A DNA stretch of 64,000 nucleotides. It comes from Eremophila alpestris peregrina. Lineage: Eukaryota; Chordata; Aves; Passeriformes; Alaudidae. Positions 13,601-26,000 of the stretch are shown here, in pieces. Within the stretch, counting starts at the first letter, position 1. Every line of letters begins with the position of its first letter. Made by a program: the position numbers and the translations under genes. Under the pieces are notes generated by a model. The model searched no databases, was not told the DNA's origin, and worked only from the letters and a program-made list of their open reading frames with translations. The stretch spans positions 5,360,023-5,424,022 of the forward strand of contig WMCF01000034.1 of assembly GCA_009792885.1 (NCBI GenBank), given 5' to 3'.

Positions 13601-14880
13601 TTTGTAGTTGCTGCTTCATTTAAAATGCATTGATTGAATATAAAATGAGACCAAGTACAGTTTCTTTCCCAGACAATGACTTCTCAGGTGCACACTCAGC
13701 TGTGGATCAGTGTGGTCTCACCTTTATTTAGAAGTGGAGGCTGTCCTAGAGTTGAGGTGTCCTGTCTCTTAGTTTGTCTTGATGTTCTACATGCAGCTTG
13801 GTATTCCGCTGAGATTCTTGCATGCTGTCCACCTGGTCTTGTGAGGTGAATGCCATAATCCTCATGCTTCCAGTGAGACTTTAACACAGTCTGGTGAAGC
13901 TGTACAGATTAGAGCAAACTGGAATCATTGCTGATATTCTGCACGTTTATTTTGATGTTCCAGATAAAGTAAGAGAGAATCCCCTACAGCATACATTCAA
14001 GCATGGGAGCACAGCAGAACTCAAGTGTTCTCAAAAGTCCAATCTGGCACAGGTAGTTTGGAAGTTCAAAGATGATGTGCTGAGAGTGGAGAGTCCCAAG
14101 TACCGTCTGCTGGAGAAGGCGCTGCTCATCTTCAATTTATCAGAAGGAGACAGTGGTGTTTACCAGTGTTTGTCAGAAGAAAAAGTGAAAAATAAAAAAT
14201 TTTCTCAAGTGCTGGCTAAGCATGTTTTGGAACTGAAAAAAATGCAGCATACCACGGTGGGCCCCACCACGACAGCCGCACCAACAGAAGGTAATAGTGA
14301 TGTGCCAAAGCTATCAGCTGTATCCACCGAGGGGTCCACTGCTCACACCTCGACCACTCACACGGCACCAGTAACCACAGCAAGAATATTAACAAAGCCC
14401 ATTGGCCCTGTCCTAACAAGTGTAGCCTCCAACACAGAGCTCTTCAATTCAATTCCTGATGCACTCCCGGAAAAGACAATGTTCCTCAAGTCAAACGATA
14501 ACTTCCTGTTGATGTTCCTCTTCCTCTTCTTCTTCATTCTCTTTTTGTGCCTGCTCTCGTACAACTGTTACAAAGGCTACTTGCCCGGGCAGTGCCTGAA
14601 GTTTCGCTCTGTGATGCTGCTGGGCAAGAAGAAGACCAAGTCAGATTTCTCTGACTGCGAGCAGAGCGTGAAGGAGACGCTGGTGGAGCAGGGCAGCGTC
14701 AGCCACCAGAGCGGGGAGCAGCCCAAGCCGGCGCACGACACGGGCTACGAGACGGAGCCCGACGGCGGCAACAGCCAGCTGCAGGCCGGGGACTCGCAGG
14801 CCTCCCGCGAGGCCCGGGACAGGCCCTTCGACGTCAAGTGCGAGCTCAAGTTCGCCGACTCGGACGCCGAGGGCGACTGA
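1548..14880 (+). CDS. SEMA4D: Semaphorin-4D (CD100), membrane-bound isoform, 5'-partial
   Basis: SEMA4D is a type I membrane semaphorin that signals through plexin-B1/B2 and, on immune cells, CD72. Eleven coding exons lie here: 1548-1646, 2768-2861, 3797-3910, 4840-4991, 6702-6877, 7007-7163, 7938-8160, 8565-8680, 12322-12494, 12717-12760 and 13964-14880. They join in one frame to 754 codons plus TGA. Against human SEMA4D the similarity runs from about residue 107 to the end; signal peptide and first sema blades lie upstream of the window. Numbering from the first codon here: sema propeller 1 to about 393, PSI about 394-440, Ig about 455-545 (Cys in LKC and YQC), Thr/Ser/Pro-rich stalk to about 625, membrane helix about 630-649, then a 105-residue tail ending ADSDAEGD. 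The start of the track-like ORF at 13894 is intronic. An alternative ending is listed separately. Confidence 0.96.
2768..2861 (+). CDS. SEMA4D: SEMA4D exon: sema domain
   Basis: Acceptor AACAG, donor GTAAGT. Encodes [20 protein letters not shown] and ends one base into the Asp codon that the next exon completes. Confidence 0.95.
3797..3910 (+). CDS. SEMA4D: SEMA4D exon: sema domain
   Basis: Acceptor TTGAAG (weak pyrimidine tract), donor GTAAGT. Encodes [19 protein letters not shown] and TEYAIPWLN, matching the human protein nearly residue for residue. Phase 1 at both ends. Confidence 0.95.
4840..4991 (+). CDS. SEMA4D: SEMA4D exon: sema domain
   Basis: Acceptor TCTGTAG, donor GTGGGA. Encodes [32 protein letters not shown] and IPRIARVCK, a hallmark class 4 semaphorin blade. 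Confidence 0.95.
6702..6877 (+). CDS. SEMA4D: SEMA4D exon: sema domain
   Basis: A 19-base T run precedes the acceptor CATAAG. Encodes [20 protein letters not shown] and, further on, GVFTPQ. The first residue is Arg where human has Gly. It ends two bases into a Leu codon, donor GTAAGT. Confidence 0.93.
7007..7163 (+). CDS. SEMA4D: SEMA4D exon: sema domain
   Basis: Acceptor CAATAG, donor GTAAGT. Encodes [20 protein letters not shown] and [20 protein letters not shown]. Confidence 0.95.
7938..8160 (+). CDS. SEMA4D: SEMA4D exon: sema domain
   Basis: Acceptor CTTCTAG, donor GTGAGT. Encodes [20 protein letters not shown] and [15 protein letters not shown]. Ends one base into an Asp codon. Confidence 0.95.
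8565..8680 (+). CDS. SEMA4D: SEMA4D exon: end of sema domain
   Basis: Acceptor TTTCAG, donor GTAAGT. Encodes [18 protein letters not shown] and [11 protein letters not shown], the last propeller blade. Ends on a codon boundary. Confidence 0.95.
9881..9921. repeat. TG/TA/CA microsatellite
   Basis: TGTGTGTATATATATA passes into TATACACATACACACACA; in a SEMA4D intron. Confidence 0.9.
11405..11779 (+). mobile_element. CR1 LINE fragment, 3' end
   Basis: 5'-truncated avian CR1: contains the pieces GAGGTGACCTTATC-like, GAACAAGAGGACACAG and GGTTGGACTCGATGATCTTG and ends in TTCTGTGA repeats. Lies in the SEMA4D intron 8681-12321. Its open frame at 11394-11699 is a remnant of CR1 ORF2. Confidence 0.92.
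12322..12494 (+). CDS. SEMA4D: SEMA4D exon: sema/PSI junction
   Basis: Acceptor CTTTAG, donor GTAATA. Encodes [19 protein letters not shown] then the PSI core with Cys-x2-Cys-x7-Cys spacing ending DPYCAWKP. The 3.6 kb intron before it holds a CR1 copy. Confidence 0.94.
12717..12760 (+). CDS. SEMA4D: SEMA4D short linker exon
   Basis: A 44-base exon between TTACAG and GTGAGT. Encodes [14 protein letters not shown], matching the human linker between PSI and Ig domains. Phase 2 in, phase 1 out. Confidence 0.9.
13419..13434. other. Assembly gap (16 N) beside long T runs
   Basis: Sixteen Ns, followed by T runs of about 26 and 20 bases (13443-13492). It lies in the SEMA4D intron 12761-13963 and breaks no exon. 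True length unknown. Confidence 0.97.
13964..14880 (+). CDS. SEMA4D: SEMA4D last exon: Ig, stalk, membrane segment, cytoplasmic tail
   Basis: Starts after TTCCAG and runs 917 bases to TGA at 14878-14880. In order it encodes the Ig domain (AELKC, VVWKFKD, GVYQC), a Thr/Pro-rich stalk, a Phe/Leu-rich membrane helix at about 14503-14562 followed by [14 protein letters not shown] and GKKK, and a tail ending [15 protein letters not shown]. Bases from about 14600 on are much richer in G+C than the rest of the gene. An internal donor GTAATA at 14291 is the branch point for the alternative ending. Confidence 0.96.
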
Positions 14881-16450
14881 GGGGCCCCGGCGCGCCTCCC
14901 GCGGGCAGAAGTGAGGAGAGCTGTGCTCCTGCGGCTGCTGGAGCACGGAGAGCCTGGGTGTGACAGCTGAGCCGCAGCAGGGCTCACATGCTTCAGCTGT
15001 GCGGCAAGCAATTTTCGTTCAGATCTCAGCAGATGAGAGAAGTGGTGTACTTGTCTGGAGACCATAGCATCTTGTGTTGTACTGTCTTTTTTTTCTGGGT
15101 TTTTTGTTGTTTTTTTTTTTTTTTTTTCCCAAATGGCCAGTTTCAGATGACCACTTGTTTGTTCCCAGTTTTCCCCCCCACTGAGCACTTTGCTCTGGTG
15201 AAGCTACTTGCTTGTTCTTTGGCCATATTCTTCGATAGAGTAAAAGTAACTTTATAATTCAGTTGGCTTCAAAAAGTACTTCAGTCTTCACATATTTTTA
15301 GTTGCCATTATAAAAAGATCTAGTTTCATTTTAATTCCAAATTGGAAATTGAGTTTAGTTTATCAGATTGGTAAATTATAGACTTTTGTCCAGATTGGGA
15401 CATTTTTTTTTTCTTTGCTTCTAGTGATTGTTTTTAGTTTTATGCTTTGTGTTTTGGCACACTAGATCTCTTTAGTTGGTTAAAGTTAATTTTTTTAACT
15501 GCTCTATAAGTATCTTAGATTTTAAGGTATAATGGGGATAGCATTGCCTTGATTTGTGTAAGACTCAGGGATAATCTTGTTTAAAGGCTCTTTTCTTTGC
15601 TGCTTTCTAGACATGTAGGTACAACAATATCAGTACAAAACATGGAGTAAGTGGGGAATGGGGAAGGAGGAAACAAATGCTTTTCTGTTTTTTGGGTTTT
15701 TTTTTTTCCTCCCCCCACCAGCCAGCCAGCTGGACATAGTCACATTTTATTTTCTGTACAAAACTGGATTTATTTTTTTTTTCTTTAGTTTATAGAACAG
15801 TACAGGCAAGCAACTGTCAGTTAGCAGTGACACGGAAAGAGATTTCTTGCATTGTGGAAGCAAAATAGGAATCAAGAAGAATTAACTCCAACAATTCAGC
15901 CAGTGACTCGCTGGAATGGACTGTTAGGACACAGCCTGATGAGAAAACGTTGCTGATTTTTTTCTTCTTTTCAGATTCAGAAATAACTCAGCTTCTTTTT
16001 GTGACAAATACTTGCAGCGTCACCCTTTCTGGATGATACCTTCACTCTCCTATGCAACTGGAGACTGAAACTGGAGCTGCTTAAACAATCAGTCCTTTGA
16101 ACTGTTTATGTGAATCATGCCTGCTAACGTGGAAGTGTGCATTTGTTCTCAGCCTGGTTCACAGCAGCACTGTTTGTCTGTAAAAGCATTTTATGTGTGC
16201 AGTACAGTCCTGAAGAATTGTTCCTCTCACTGCTTATTTCTGTAAATATTGCTAGAAGTAGAATACGTTTTAACAGTAAATAGCAGTATGCCTGGGCTGC
16301 TTTTCTGTGTTGAACTTTCATGCAAACATAATTTAGACCATCTTAGTGTAAACAGTTTATATTTTATAAGATTCAGTTTGGTTTTATTTTTCTATTTTTA
16401 ATTATGTACATATAACAGAATAAATATTAAAATAAATTGTATTACATCTT
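14881..16450 (+). other. SEMA4D: SEMA4D 3'UTR, membrane isoform
   Basis: Non-coding, T-rich sequence after the stop. Two AATAAA hexamers, at 16419-16424 and 16431-16436, mark the probable end; the cleavage site is estimated. A TGTAAATA Pumilio-type motif lies near 16241. Confidence 0.8.
16419..16436 (+). terminator. SEMA4D: SEMA4D poly(A) signals (two AATAAA)
   Basis: Two AATAAA hexamers six bases apart, about 1.54 kb after the membrane-isoform stop codon. Confidence 0.8.
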
Positions 16451-16802
16451 GGCTTTTCTGAAACATGACACAATGACAGTGCTTCCATTTGGCAAGCACT
16501 AATGTTCTTTGTGATTTCCTTTGGGGGAAATGTAACAATTAATGTTTAATTAATTTGAAGCAGCCTCTCTGCTTCAATTGAATGGGTTATAACCCAGGGT
16601 GGGAGATGGGAAGGATGGGAGAAAAACAAGGTGGGTGAAGGAGGAAGGTGCCCTTCTTTAAGGGCCCAGGGACACTTTGTCTTGCTATCTTTCTAAAACT
16701 CATTTGTCTTTTTGCATTATTTCTTCATTGTGTGATGTATTTCTTGCAACTTCTTTCCTTAGTACCCTTTTACTTTCTTTTCTGTCCTCTTCTGTCACAC
16801 AG

Positions 16803-17009
16803 CCTCATCTCCTATACCTTTCCCTCCTACTGGTACCTCCTTTTTGTCCTGTGTGGGAAGTGATTCACCTCCTTCACCCACCAGTACCCAGCCTGATGTT
16901 TGGTCTAGCAAAGACCCTGTAAAGGTCATGTTGTTGCCACCTTTCCTAAGTGACCAGGCACAGCATGTTAGTGTCCGGGGACCCTTCCACCTCTTCTGCC
17001 AAGCCACAG
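16803..17009 (+). CDS. SEMA4D: SEMA4D alternative exon 1: linker and start of second Ig-like domain
   Basis: Acceptor CACACAG, donor GTAAGT. Encodes a Ser/Pro-rich linker, then VWSSKDPVKVMLLPPFLS and GPFHLFCQAT, the first strands of an Ig fold. It lies only 370 bases beyond the poly(A) signals of the membrane isoform, so using it requires ignoring them. Confidence 0.8.
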
Positions 17010-20000
17010 GTAAGTTGGGGGACCCCTGTATAAGCCAGCAGTTTCTGCATTAAAGGCTTAGCTATGTCATCATGTACTGTATAAATTTTACTTTTGTGTT
17101 ATGTTTGGGGGGAAGAACAAGAGCAAAGAGAGACAGTACCCCAATGCCAACATGCTCTTACCAAGAATAAGTCACTGTCAGAACTGTAGTGTAGAATGGA
17201 GGCTCTGATTCAGGAATCCACTTTAGTGTGTTAATAATCAATTGATTTTATTAGGGTTACTTGCATGCTGAAGGAATTCAGTGAATCAGAATTGCATATG
17301 GATGTTTAGCAGGTAGATATTGTCAGCGTGTGTACAGTTCAAAAAATACTCTTTTATTGGATTTGAACTTAACCTATTTAACTGTGTTCTGGACCAGGTC
17401 AGTCATTCTTTTTTCTATCTTCAAATGGTGAAGAAAATACAAAAAAAAAAACCTTCTATTTTATAACAGATATTTTATTTGAGGTGTACAGGAGGACAGA
17501 GCTATTTTTTCCATAGCAAATCAGGGTTTTTTCCCAGTTCTTGTTGGTTTTTTTCCCAGTTTTTGTAGATTTTAACAAAGGCACTATTTGTATTTCCATG
17601 GCTAAAAGGAACAACAGTGGGATGAAAGTGCTTTCATAGAACAGAATCATTTAGATTGGAAAGCACTTTTCAGCAGTCATTTCTTCACTTTTGCGATAGG
17701 CAGTTTGGAAACTTGGTTGTCCACGATGAAAAAGAAGTTACAATGGCACAAAAGATGTAAACAGTTTGATAATTGTGCTACAGACCTAGACTTTATTTCA
17801 GAATTACGTTTTTTCATCCAGCAGTGCCTATCTTAACATGATGCTGATGCTGCTCTTAAAAATTGTCAGTAATTGTATTTGCCTTAGTAGTGAACTTAAG
17901 AAGGAAGGTGCAGTGTCCTAAAGTCAGCGTGTGGACTCCATTCCTCAGGAAGTGTAGGCATGAATAGTGGAAGAAACTCTTAAAAAGCACCTGACATCCA
18001 AAGGGATGCAATAATGGCACAGGAGGGGACAAGGTGACCCAGCTTTGGAAGCGCTTCTGATGCCTCTCAGAGCAGGGAAGGACTGGGCTTCACGTTACGG
18101 GATAGAGTTTTTGCTCCCTTTGGGAAGCAAGGCAGCTGGCTGACACATCACACTTTTACCCAGAATTATGATTTCAGTCTCTTGATTTAAAAAACTAACC
18201 AACAAATGTGCAAACCAGCACACTGAACTGGTGCAGATGCTTGCATCTTTCTGGGTCCTGCATATGAAGGTACATTAATTCATCCTGGGTGGGGATGGCT
18301 AAACAGATACTTCTGCAAGGAAGGTCTCTGTTTGGATTTGTTCAAATTTGTTCAGTGTCTGTTGATACTTATTTATATTAACATAGCTTTAGTGGAACTT
18401 GATTTCTCTCAGCTATGACTATAAGGTAAAATGAGTTTGCAAGGAGCAGAAGGGTTAAATGAGACCAGCAGAGAGATCATTGTTGTGCCTGGCTGTCTGC
18501 AAAAAGGGATATGGCATCTGTAAATGTACGATGCAAATACATAAATTGCCACATCATCCAGTAAAAACCTCAAAGCTTATTTTTAATTAAGTTTCTAGCT
18601 TAATTGTTATTTTACCAGAATTGCTGAATCTCTTCCTTTTTTTAATTGTAACTATCTGTTTCAAGCTGTCTGGAAACTCAGCAGGAGTTGGTGAGTTCTT
18701 TTACTCATCTCTTACTCATCCCACATGTTTTAACCTGAAAGCTCGCCTAAGGATAAGATTTTACAACCTTGTAACTGGCTCATTTCCATAAGGTAAAGTG
18801 GTTACAGCACAAACAGCACTTGTGGCAAACTGCTACATCTTTTCTGAAAAATAAGTTTGTTCAGTCATGGAATACTCCTGCCCCTCTGGAAAAGGGAAGA
18901 ATAAATCTCCCTTCACAAAATTTCTCCCAGTTTGTCTCTCTTTACTCCCCCAAAATCTCATGTTTCTGCAGAGACCTGTCTGCCTGTGCATGGGTGAACA
19001 TTTGGTTTCCTGTGTACTTTCTCTAATAGAAATTTCCTCTCCCATCACAGAATTTTAAAAACTTGTAGAGGCAGTTCAGGCAAGCTTCAAATAAATTAAA
19101 CAATATATTACACCATCTGGTTCAGGGGAAAGGCAGTGAGAGTTGGTCATGTACACACCTGCTGTATAATTTCTCTGGTGTGCTCTCTTGAAATTAGGTA
19201 TAGCAGAAACAGGTTTTTTTAGAGTTTTGGTTCTGCTCAAAGATGTTTTACTGCCACCTCCTCCCCCAGCTTTAGAGTAGTATCTCCATGTCCGTAACTT
19301 CACAGACAAACTAAAAACTGAAACAGACAATACTAAGCAGTTAAAATGCTTTTATAATTAGAAACACTGCAAAACACTGTTCTTCACCTGCAGATCGAGC
19401 CTCTCTGTGTCCATGGTGTCAAGATGACTCCCTCCCTTACTTCATCTGCAGCTGGAGATGTTACATAATAGATTGTGTCCAGTCTCGGTAGAAAATCCCG
19501 GTAGTTGGAACATGGAAGTACACTTTCAAGGAGTTACTATTTCACAGAGATACTGAGATGGGTATCTGGTAACACCCACTTACAAGGCCTGTTCCCTGTG
19601 GTTATGCTATTTTAGAAGGGGTACAATAAAGTTTCCCACACTTGTGGAAGAAAAGATCCGTAATTTGCAAGAATCGGAATTGCAAATGGTTCACTAGAGA
19701 TTCCTCTTTGGTGGAGCCTGAAAGTGCACTGAAAGACAGGTAGAAGTGTGGGAAAATACAAAATGCAACACAGTAAAAATGCAAAATGCAGTGCCCTGCA
19801 CTTAGGAGGACTGCTGCAGACCGAGTCTGAAGGAGACCAGCCCCAGGCTTGTCCAGGTGCCTGAGGGCTGTCTGTGCTGTGTCATCAAGTGCTGGTGCCT
19901 CCCGGGTCTCAGCAGAAGGGCTCAAAAGCCCACATACCTTGCTGCGCCTGATTTTTTTTTCCCCCAGGAGAAGGAAGTCGCCAGTCAGAGACCGACTTAC

Positions 20001-23000
20001 CCATGGAAATGAGTAATTCATTCTTAAGTGAGGATTTTTTGCATCATTTGCATGATTGCATCAGCCATGATGCCCTGGGGTGGTCTGGTCTGGTGTAGAG
20101 CTCAGTCAGGAGGGGCATGGAGGTGTGCAGCTTCCAGGGCAGAACGAGCCTGCCTAGGAATGTTCTTTGTGCTGCACAAAATGTTTGTCCAGAATGACAA
20201 ATGACAGCATTTAAATTACAGCATGTCAGTATCTTATAATGGACTTCACTTGGGTTGTTACTTTTCTGTTCTTACAAGAATACAAATATCAAATAGCAAT
20301 TTTTCATACACTTGTGTTTTATAATCAGTTGAATCTGCTAAGTGGCTCTTAATTATGGCTACTGACAGATACTACGTTAGTTTTTGAAAAGAGATAGTGG
20401 TTTAATTGATAGCCTTGAAAGGAAAAGCTCTGCATCTTCCAGGACAAATCAGTCCACTGCACAATTATTTCAAAACGGTATAAATTTTTTATGTAGTATA
20501 TTTTGAGATTTACACTGCAGTGTTTTCCTGAAGCAATAATCATTACTTTACTCTGTATCCTTAATAAATGGTTGGTTTACCTTCCTGTGGGAATGGTAAG
20601 TTTGCACCTTATTAATAAGTTTCATATCCCACTTTATGAATTGTCTTCTCAACAGACCTTTGGTGTCTTATCACATGTGCTTTGACTTAACTGTATCCAA
20701 AGACAGTGAAATTATATTGTAGCTGTTAATTCGTAATTTTGTGGTTTTGTACATTTGTTTTTCAATTATTCCTGCACTGCCTAAACATTGCTTAACAGCA
20801 CTGTGGCACTATAAAACCTTTCCTGTGTGCAGATCTCTGACATGCCACCTATTTATTATTATTTCGGATGCATCTAGAAGAAAAGTTGAAAAATTAAGGT
20901 TGTTCCTTTAATATAACAGAAAAGGTCTTGGAAGTCTTATAAAATTGGGCAAATACCGCAGATCTGGTTTGCATAAAACTCACAGACATTAAAGATATCC
21001 TTGTTACTTTAGATTGTGATATCTTACTAGTGTAATTTTCTTACTACAATGCTGGCATATCTTTTGTTCTGATGTGGGGCCTGCTGAGACCCTCACAGCT
21101 GTCAGCATGCAAAACCAACAGCATTAAACAGCTTTGTAAGTGCTGCTGTTACCTGAGCTCTGGTGGCTTCATTCATAGCGACTTCTGTAATAAAATTGAA
21201 AATTAATATTTATTAGGGCTGTGACATGGATGGGGCGTTCTTAAATTCTGGCATCTGCAGCAGATTTTGAAACATTTTTATAAAAATTGCCTTTGTTATG
21301 CAGTTTTATGTGTAAAGGCTGTGGTCAAGCTACAAAATACGTGGAAAGGTGTGCAACAATAATGCCTTTTGGGGGTTTTGCTGTTGTGGTAGTTTTAGTT
21401 TTTGTTGGTTGGTTGGTTTTGGTTGGTTGGTTTTTTGGTTGGTTGGTTTTGTTTTGTTCTAGCTTTATATTAGTTTTCCAGTATAGGTAAAAATAATTCA
21501 AGCATAAGGCAAATTGAAAAGCATCAGACATAAAATTAAAAAAGGGGGAGAGTAAGGAAAAGAAGTAAAACCAAAAGCTTCATTTTTTCCCCAGAAGATT
21601 TTGTTAATCTGTTGTTTTCCTACATTTCACAAGGTGCAGCTGACTGCACTCGTACAGGTTTTTCCTCTGGATTGAATAACAAGGTGCATTTGGGAAACAC
21701 TTTGTGTGGCTTTTCGTAGTTTATAAATGATTAAAACATAAAGACCCTAAAATACCTTGGGAGATTCAGTCCACTTAGGACTAGCAGCTGTAGCCTGCAG
21801 TAGCTACTGCTGTTGTAATGTCCATAGAACCCTTGAGGTTGCACATGTGCTGCAGTGTGTCCCCTGCACACCAATCCGTGTTTTGTACACTCAGCACTGA
21901 GTCTTGGAGGCTGCAGCTCCTGCCACCAGAGGGCTTGGGGAAATGAACCCATTGCATGGTTTTCTGAGCTCTCCACAGGTATCCTCACACAGTTTGAATA
22001 AGCCACCCTTTTGAGAGAGCAATTTGTCAAAAATTCTGTTGAGGCCAAGGAGAAGAGCTGGCACCTCTGTGCAGGAGTACCTCTGTGAAGCAGCAGCTTT
22101 GCTGTTTAGTCTTCCAGTTGGCTTTTCAGCTGGCTTGGGGATTGGTGGTTGTGTGGGCTGTCAGCAGAGATTAACTGCCTGGGTCACTGCCTGGGCAGTG
22201 TTCTCCATTTGAATTTAATGTGCACAATTTTGGGAGACCACAACGGAGCAGAATCCGTGTCAGCTTCTGTAGTTTGACTAGGTATGTATAAAAGGAGAAG
22301 CCTGCTTCACATTGGGGTCTTTGGGACCCGAATGCCTTTTGGGATGTCTTCTCTCAGGAGGGAGAGGGATTCACTTAGGTGTGTATTTTCTTCTCTGTAC
22401 GTTTGTTCAGAAGAGCTTACTTGACCTCCCAGTTTAACCTTTCTTTTTTTGCAATTCACTGTAAATATTTCAACTTTTTCTCCTTGCTGATGTGGAACTC
22501 TTGATTCAGTAGTGCTTCAGCTTGAAGCAGTGCACTGGTAATAGCTGCTGCACCCTGGCCATGACTGAGCAGCTGCATTTCCTAGCCCTGCCTAATGAGA
22601 CGTGATGGGTTTGAACTAGTGTTGGGAACTGGACCATAACCACAATTTTACACTGTTTTCCTCAGAACAGCTTGTTCTGAGGGGTACCCTGCCAGCCAGG
22701 ATTGCAGCCTGACTACCCATACACTCGTTTTTCTTCCCTGTAAGAGCTACAGACTTGTAATTAATAATCCGTTGGTGTCGTGGCTGATAAACTGAGTACT
22801 AATTTGGACCAAAGCTGTCATCTTTTTTTAACTCTTTCAGCAGAAACTGCTACCAGAACTATCTCAGCATATTGTGTGCATTGTTCCCACAGTGGAGGGG
22901 AAAATCTGACTTCCATCTTTTCAGTCATCTTGCTAGATTTATCTGGTAAACAAAGCTAAAGCAATAGTTTGTGTTCTCTGGAGAACAGGAGTGATTTTTG

Positions 23001-26000
23001 GAGAGCATGGTACTCCTTAAAATGGTTCTCCAGTTTTCTTCACTTCATTTTAAAGCTTAATGGAGTAGCCTTGTTAGCTGATAGGATGGCCAAAAATAAT
23101 TAGGCAAACATAAAGTGCCAGAGGAAGTTTAGGCTGGACACCAGGAAAAAGTTCTTCACAGAAGGAGTGATTGGGCATTTGAATGGGTTGCCCAGGGAGG
23201 TGGTGGAGCCACTGTCCCTGGAGGTGTTTAAGGAAAGACTGGATGTGGCACTTAATGCTGTGCTCTAGTTGATAAGGTGGTGTTGGGTTATAGGGGTTGG
23301 ACCTGAGGATCTCAAAGGTCTTTGCCAACCTAGTTAATTCTGTGATACTGTGAAAGTGGAACCTAATCTTTTGCGTGTGTGACAGTCCCTGGTTCTAGCT
23401 TGCTAGTGCTTAATCTTTTTTTTTTTTTTTCACAGACTGTTATCTAGGTTCCAATTGCAAAACCTTTTTCTGGACACCCTCTGAGAGCATCTGAATAAAT
23501 GCACAGTTACCCATTAGACAAAAAGTGCATTTTTATCTGATGGGCCAGTCAGCCATTTTCCCAACCTGCTCTTGAATTCCACTCAGAGAGGATGGATGCT
23601 GTGTCTTGCTTACAGCTACGTATGCTGCCCATCACCTCTAGGGATTGGTTCTGCTTCCTGCTCTTACCTGGCTCATGTTTCACAGGAAGCACTTCCTGCT
23701 TTTTATCTGCCATAATAAGGCTGCATCAGCTTGTGGTGTTGATGTTACATAAAGGGATGGGTAATTTAATGGAGCACCAGGTGTCTGAAAGACATCATGC
23801 ATTCTTCAGTATGAAAGATACTTGAAAAAAACCTTGGTATTGGAAGATACAATCTTTGACATTTCAGAGAGGTCTGTTTTCTTGGCTTTTAAAAGGGACT
23901 CTTTTCCACTGCTGTCGGCTTGTCTTCTAGAATGAATTGTCCTACTTTAACACCAACCAACAAAACTACAAAAAATATGTGCCCCAGTTATAGGGGGGTA
24001 CAGGCTTTGTAACTTGAGCACTATTTTCAGAAAACTGCAAAGATGCTTGGCTCAGTTTAATCAGCTACTCTCTGATGGCTTCATTTCATATTGATTTATT
24101 ATTTTGGTATCAGCAGCAATGAGTCAGACTCCTACAGCTCCAGAAACTGATCAGACCTAAATCTTTCATTCACGTACTGCCGGTGGTAATGTTTCCTATT
24201 AATGATTGACTAACCTCTTCCTGGGCTAACTTTGATGTCTGACTTTTGAAAAAAACCTTCCTGCATCCAGATTATAATGCCTTTTTAAGAGTTAATCCCT
24301 GCTCCAGATGAGAGCTTCCTGTATGATCTTGGTTTTCAGAAATCTGGGATGTTTGCTTCAGTAGCATTCAGCAAAGCCGCAAGCTTGATAACAAGCACTA
24401 AATCCAGATGCCATTTTTAATCTGATGCACGTGGTGAGCTTTGAAAGAGGTTTTGGTGTGTATTGGGTTATACAAGGGAGCTTTTTTCGTAAACCAGAAC
24501 TCCCCATCCCTGTGGATAGCCTCTGGTTAGCAGTTCCTTGCCTAGATTATAGGAATTTGTGTAAAAGACTTTTTGTTACCCTGGTAGAATTTCTCTGGGA
24601 TACCTGTTGGTCATCTTCACTGGATTTCAATTTGCTGTCAACTTGCAGAAATTACTAGCTGGGGTGTAGGTTTTCTGATGGTTCCTGCTTTTGTACCAAC
24701 TCCCCTGTCTTGGAAGTGTTGCTATGAATCTAGGGAAGCCTCATTCAAATGCTACCTTTCAGGAACTGGGTTAGAAATGAGGGAGACTGTGGTAGCACTG
24801 CTCAGATTTTACAATGCAGCTTCACTGGACTGCTTTTGAAACATCTCCACATCTCTCTGCACATGGCAGCACTTGGCACAAGGAGCCAGCTTGGCCAGTG
24901 CTCCCTCTTGCTCCCCCTGCCTTATGTCACTGAGCTGTACTTAATCCATAATCTGCTCCTTTTAAATTAGTGTCTCTAAGCTGTCTTGAAAACCATGTGT
25001 CTGTTCGGATGTGATACCTATATGGCAAATGCTTAATTTGGTCCAGCTTAGCATCGCCATGCTGCTCTGAATCTGTAGCTGTATGCTTCAGTTCTCTAAG
25101 TCTGCTTTTTTTAACTTACATTTACTTACTTCTTTTAATCCTAGGTCAGATTTACACCAATAACCCAGTGAATGCAGTCAGACTGTAGGTAGAAGACTGC
25201 AAGCAGCTGCAGTGGTTGGAGGTTTTGTGCTAACAATGGTGGTTGAATTTTTTGTCTCCTGGAGAATACAGAGAAGTCACCTGGGTATTAAATATGTGGT
25301 TTTTGTAAACCAGCTTGATTTGACATAAGTCAGAGAACCCATTCTACTGGCAGAAACTACCTGGGCCATTACTACTCTGGCCATTATTACCTGGGCATTA
25401 TAGTTTCATTCAAACTACTGAAAGCAGAGAAAATGAAATCTATGTGGGAAAGGAGCAAACACTTCCTCAGACACTGGAAATTTTGAAGGGCTTATGCAAA
25501 GAAAAGGGTAGTTCAGATAATGCCCCAAAGTTTCTTGTATTTATAACTGTTAATTCCCCTTCTGAAATCATCAGGGTGGTGAAGCTGATTCTATTTAATC
25601 ACATGTAATTAGTGTAGTTTATTGAAGCTATGCTTTGGAAGTCAATTGTTTGAAATATATTTCATGGCTGCTTAGACATAGTTACTTATGTACCTAGCCT
25701 GGTGTGCTGTTTAATTCTCTGCTTGATTATTATGTTTTAATAAAATTATTTTTTTTAAAATCTTTCAAGCATTCCTAACATGGATGGCAAAGTAAGTAGA
25801 TCAGGCCAGAAACTTGTATTTTAAAGGTTGCACTAGACATGTAGTTAATCTGTATTATAGTGACAGTTAAAAAAAAGCAGAGTGTATGTTTGTATTATTT
25901 TCCTTTACCCTCAAAAAATAGTTCTCTAACCATTACATCTGAGCCTGAATTTCTCACCATAGAGTTGTAGAAAATTTGCATTTAACAAATGTGATTCAAA

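Noticed and set aside
13894..13963. ATG and open frame continuing into the last SEMA4D exon
   Set aside because: Intronic extension; the exon starts at the TTCCAG acceptor at 13964, confirmed by phase and similarity.
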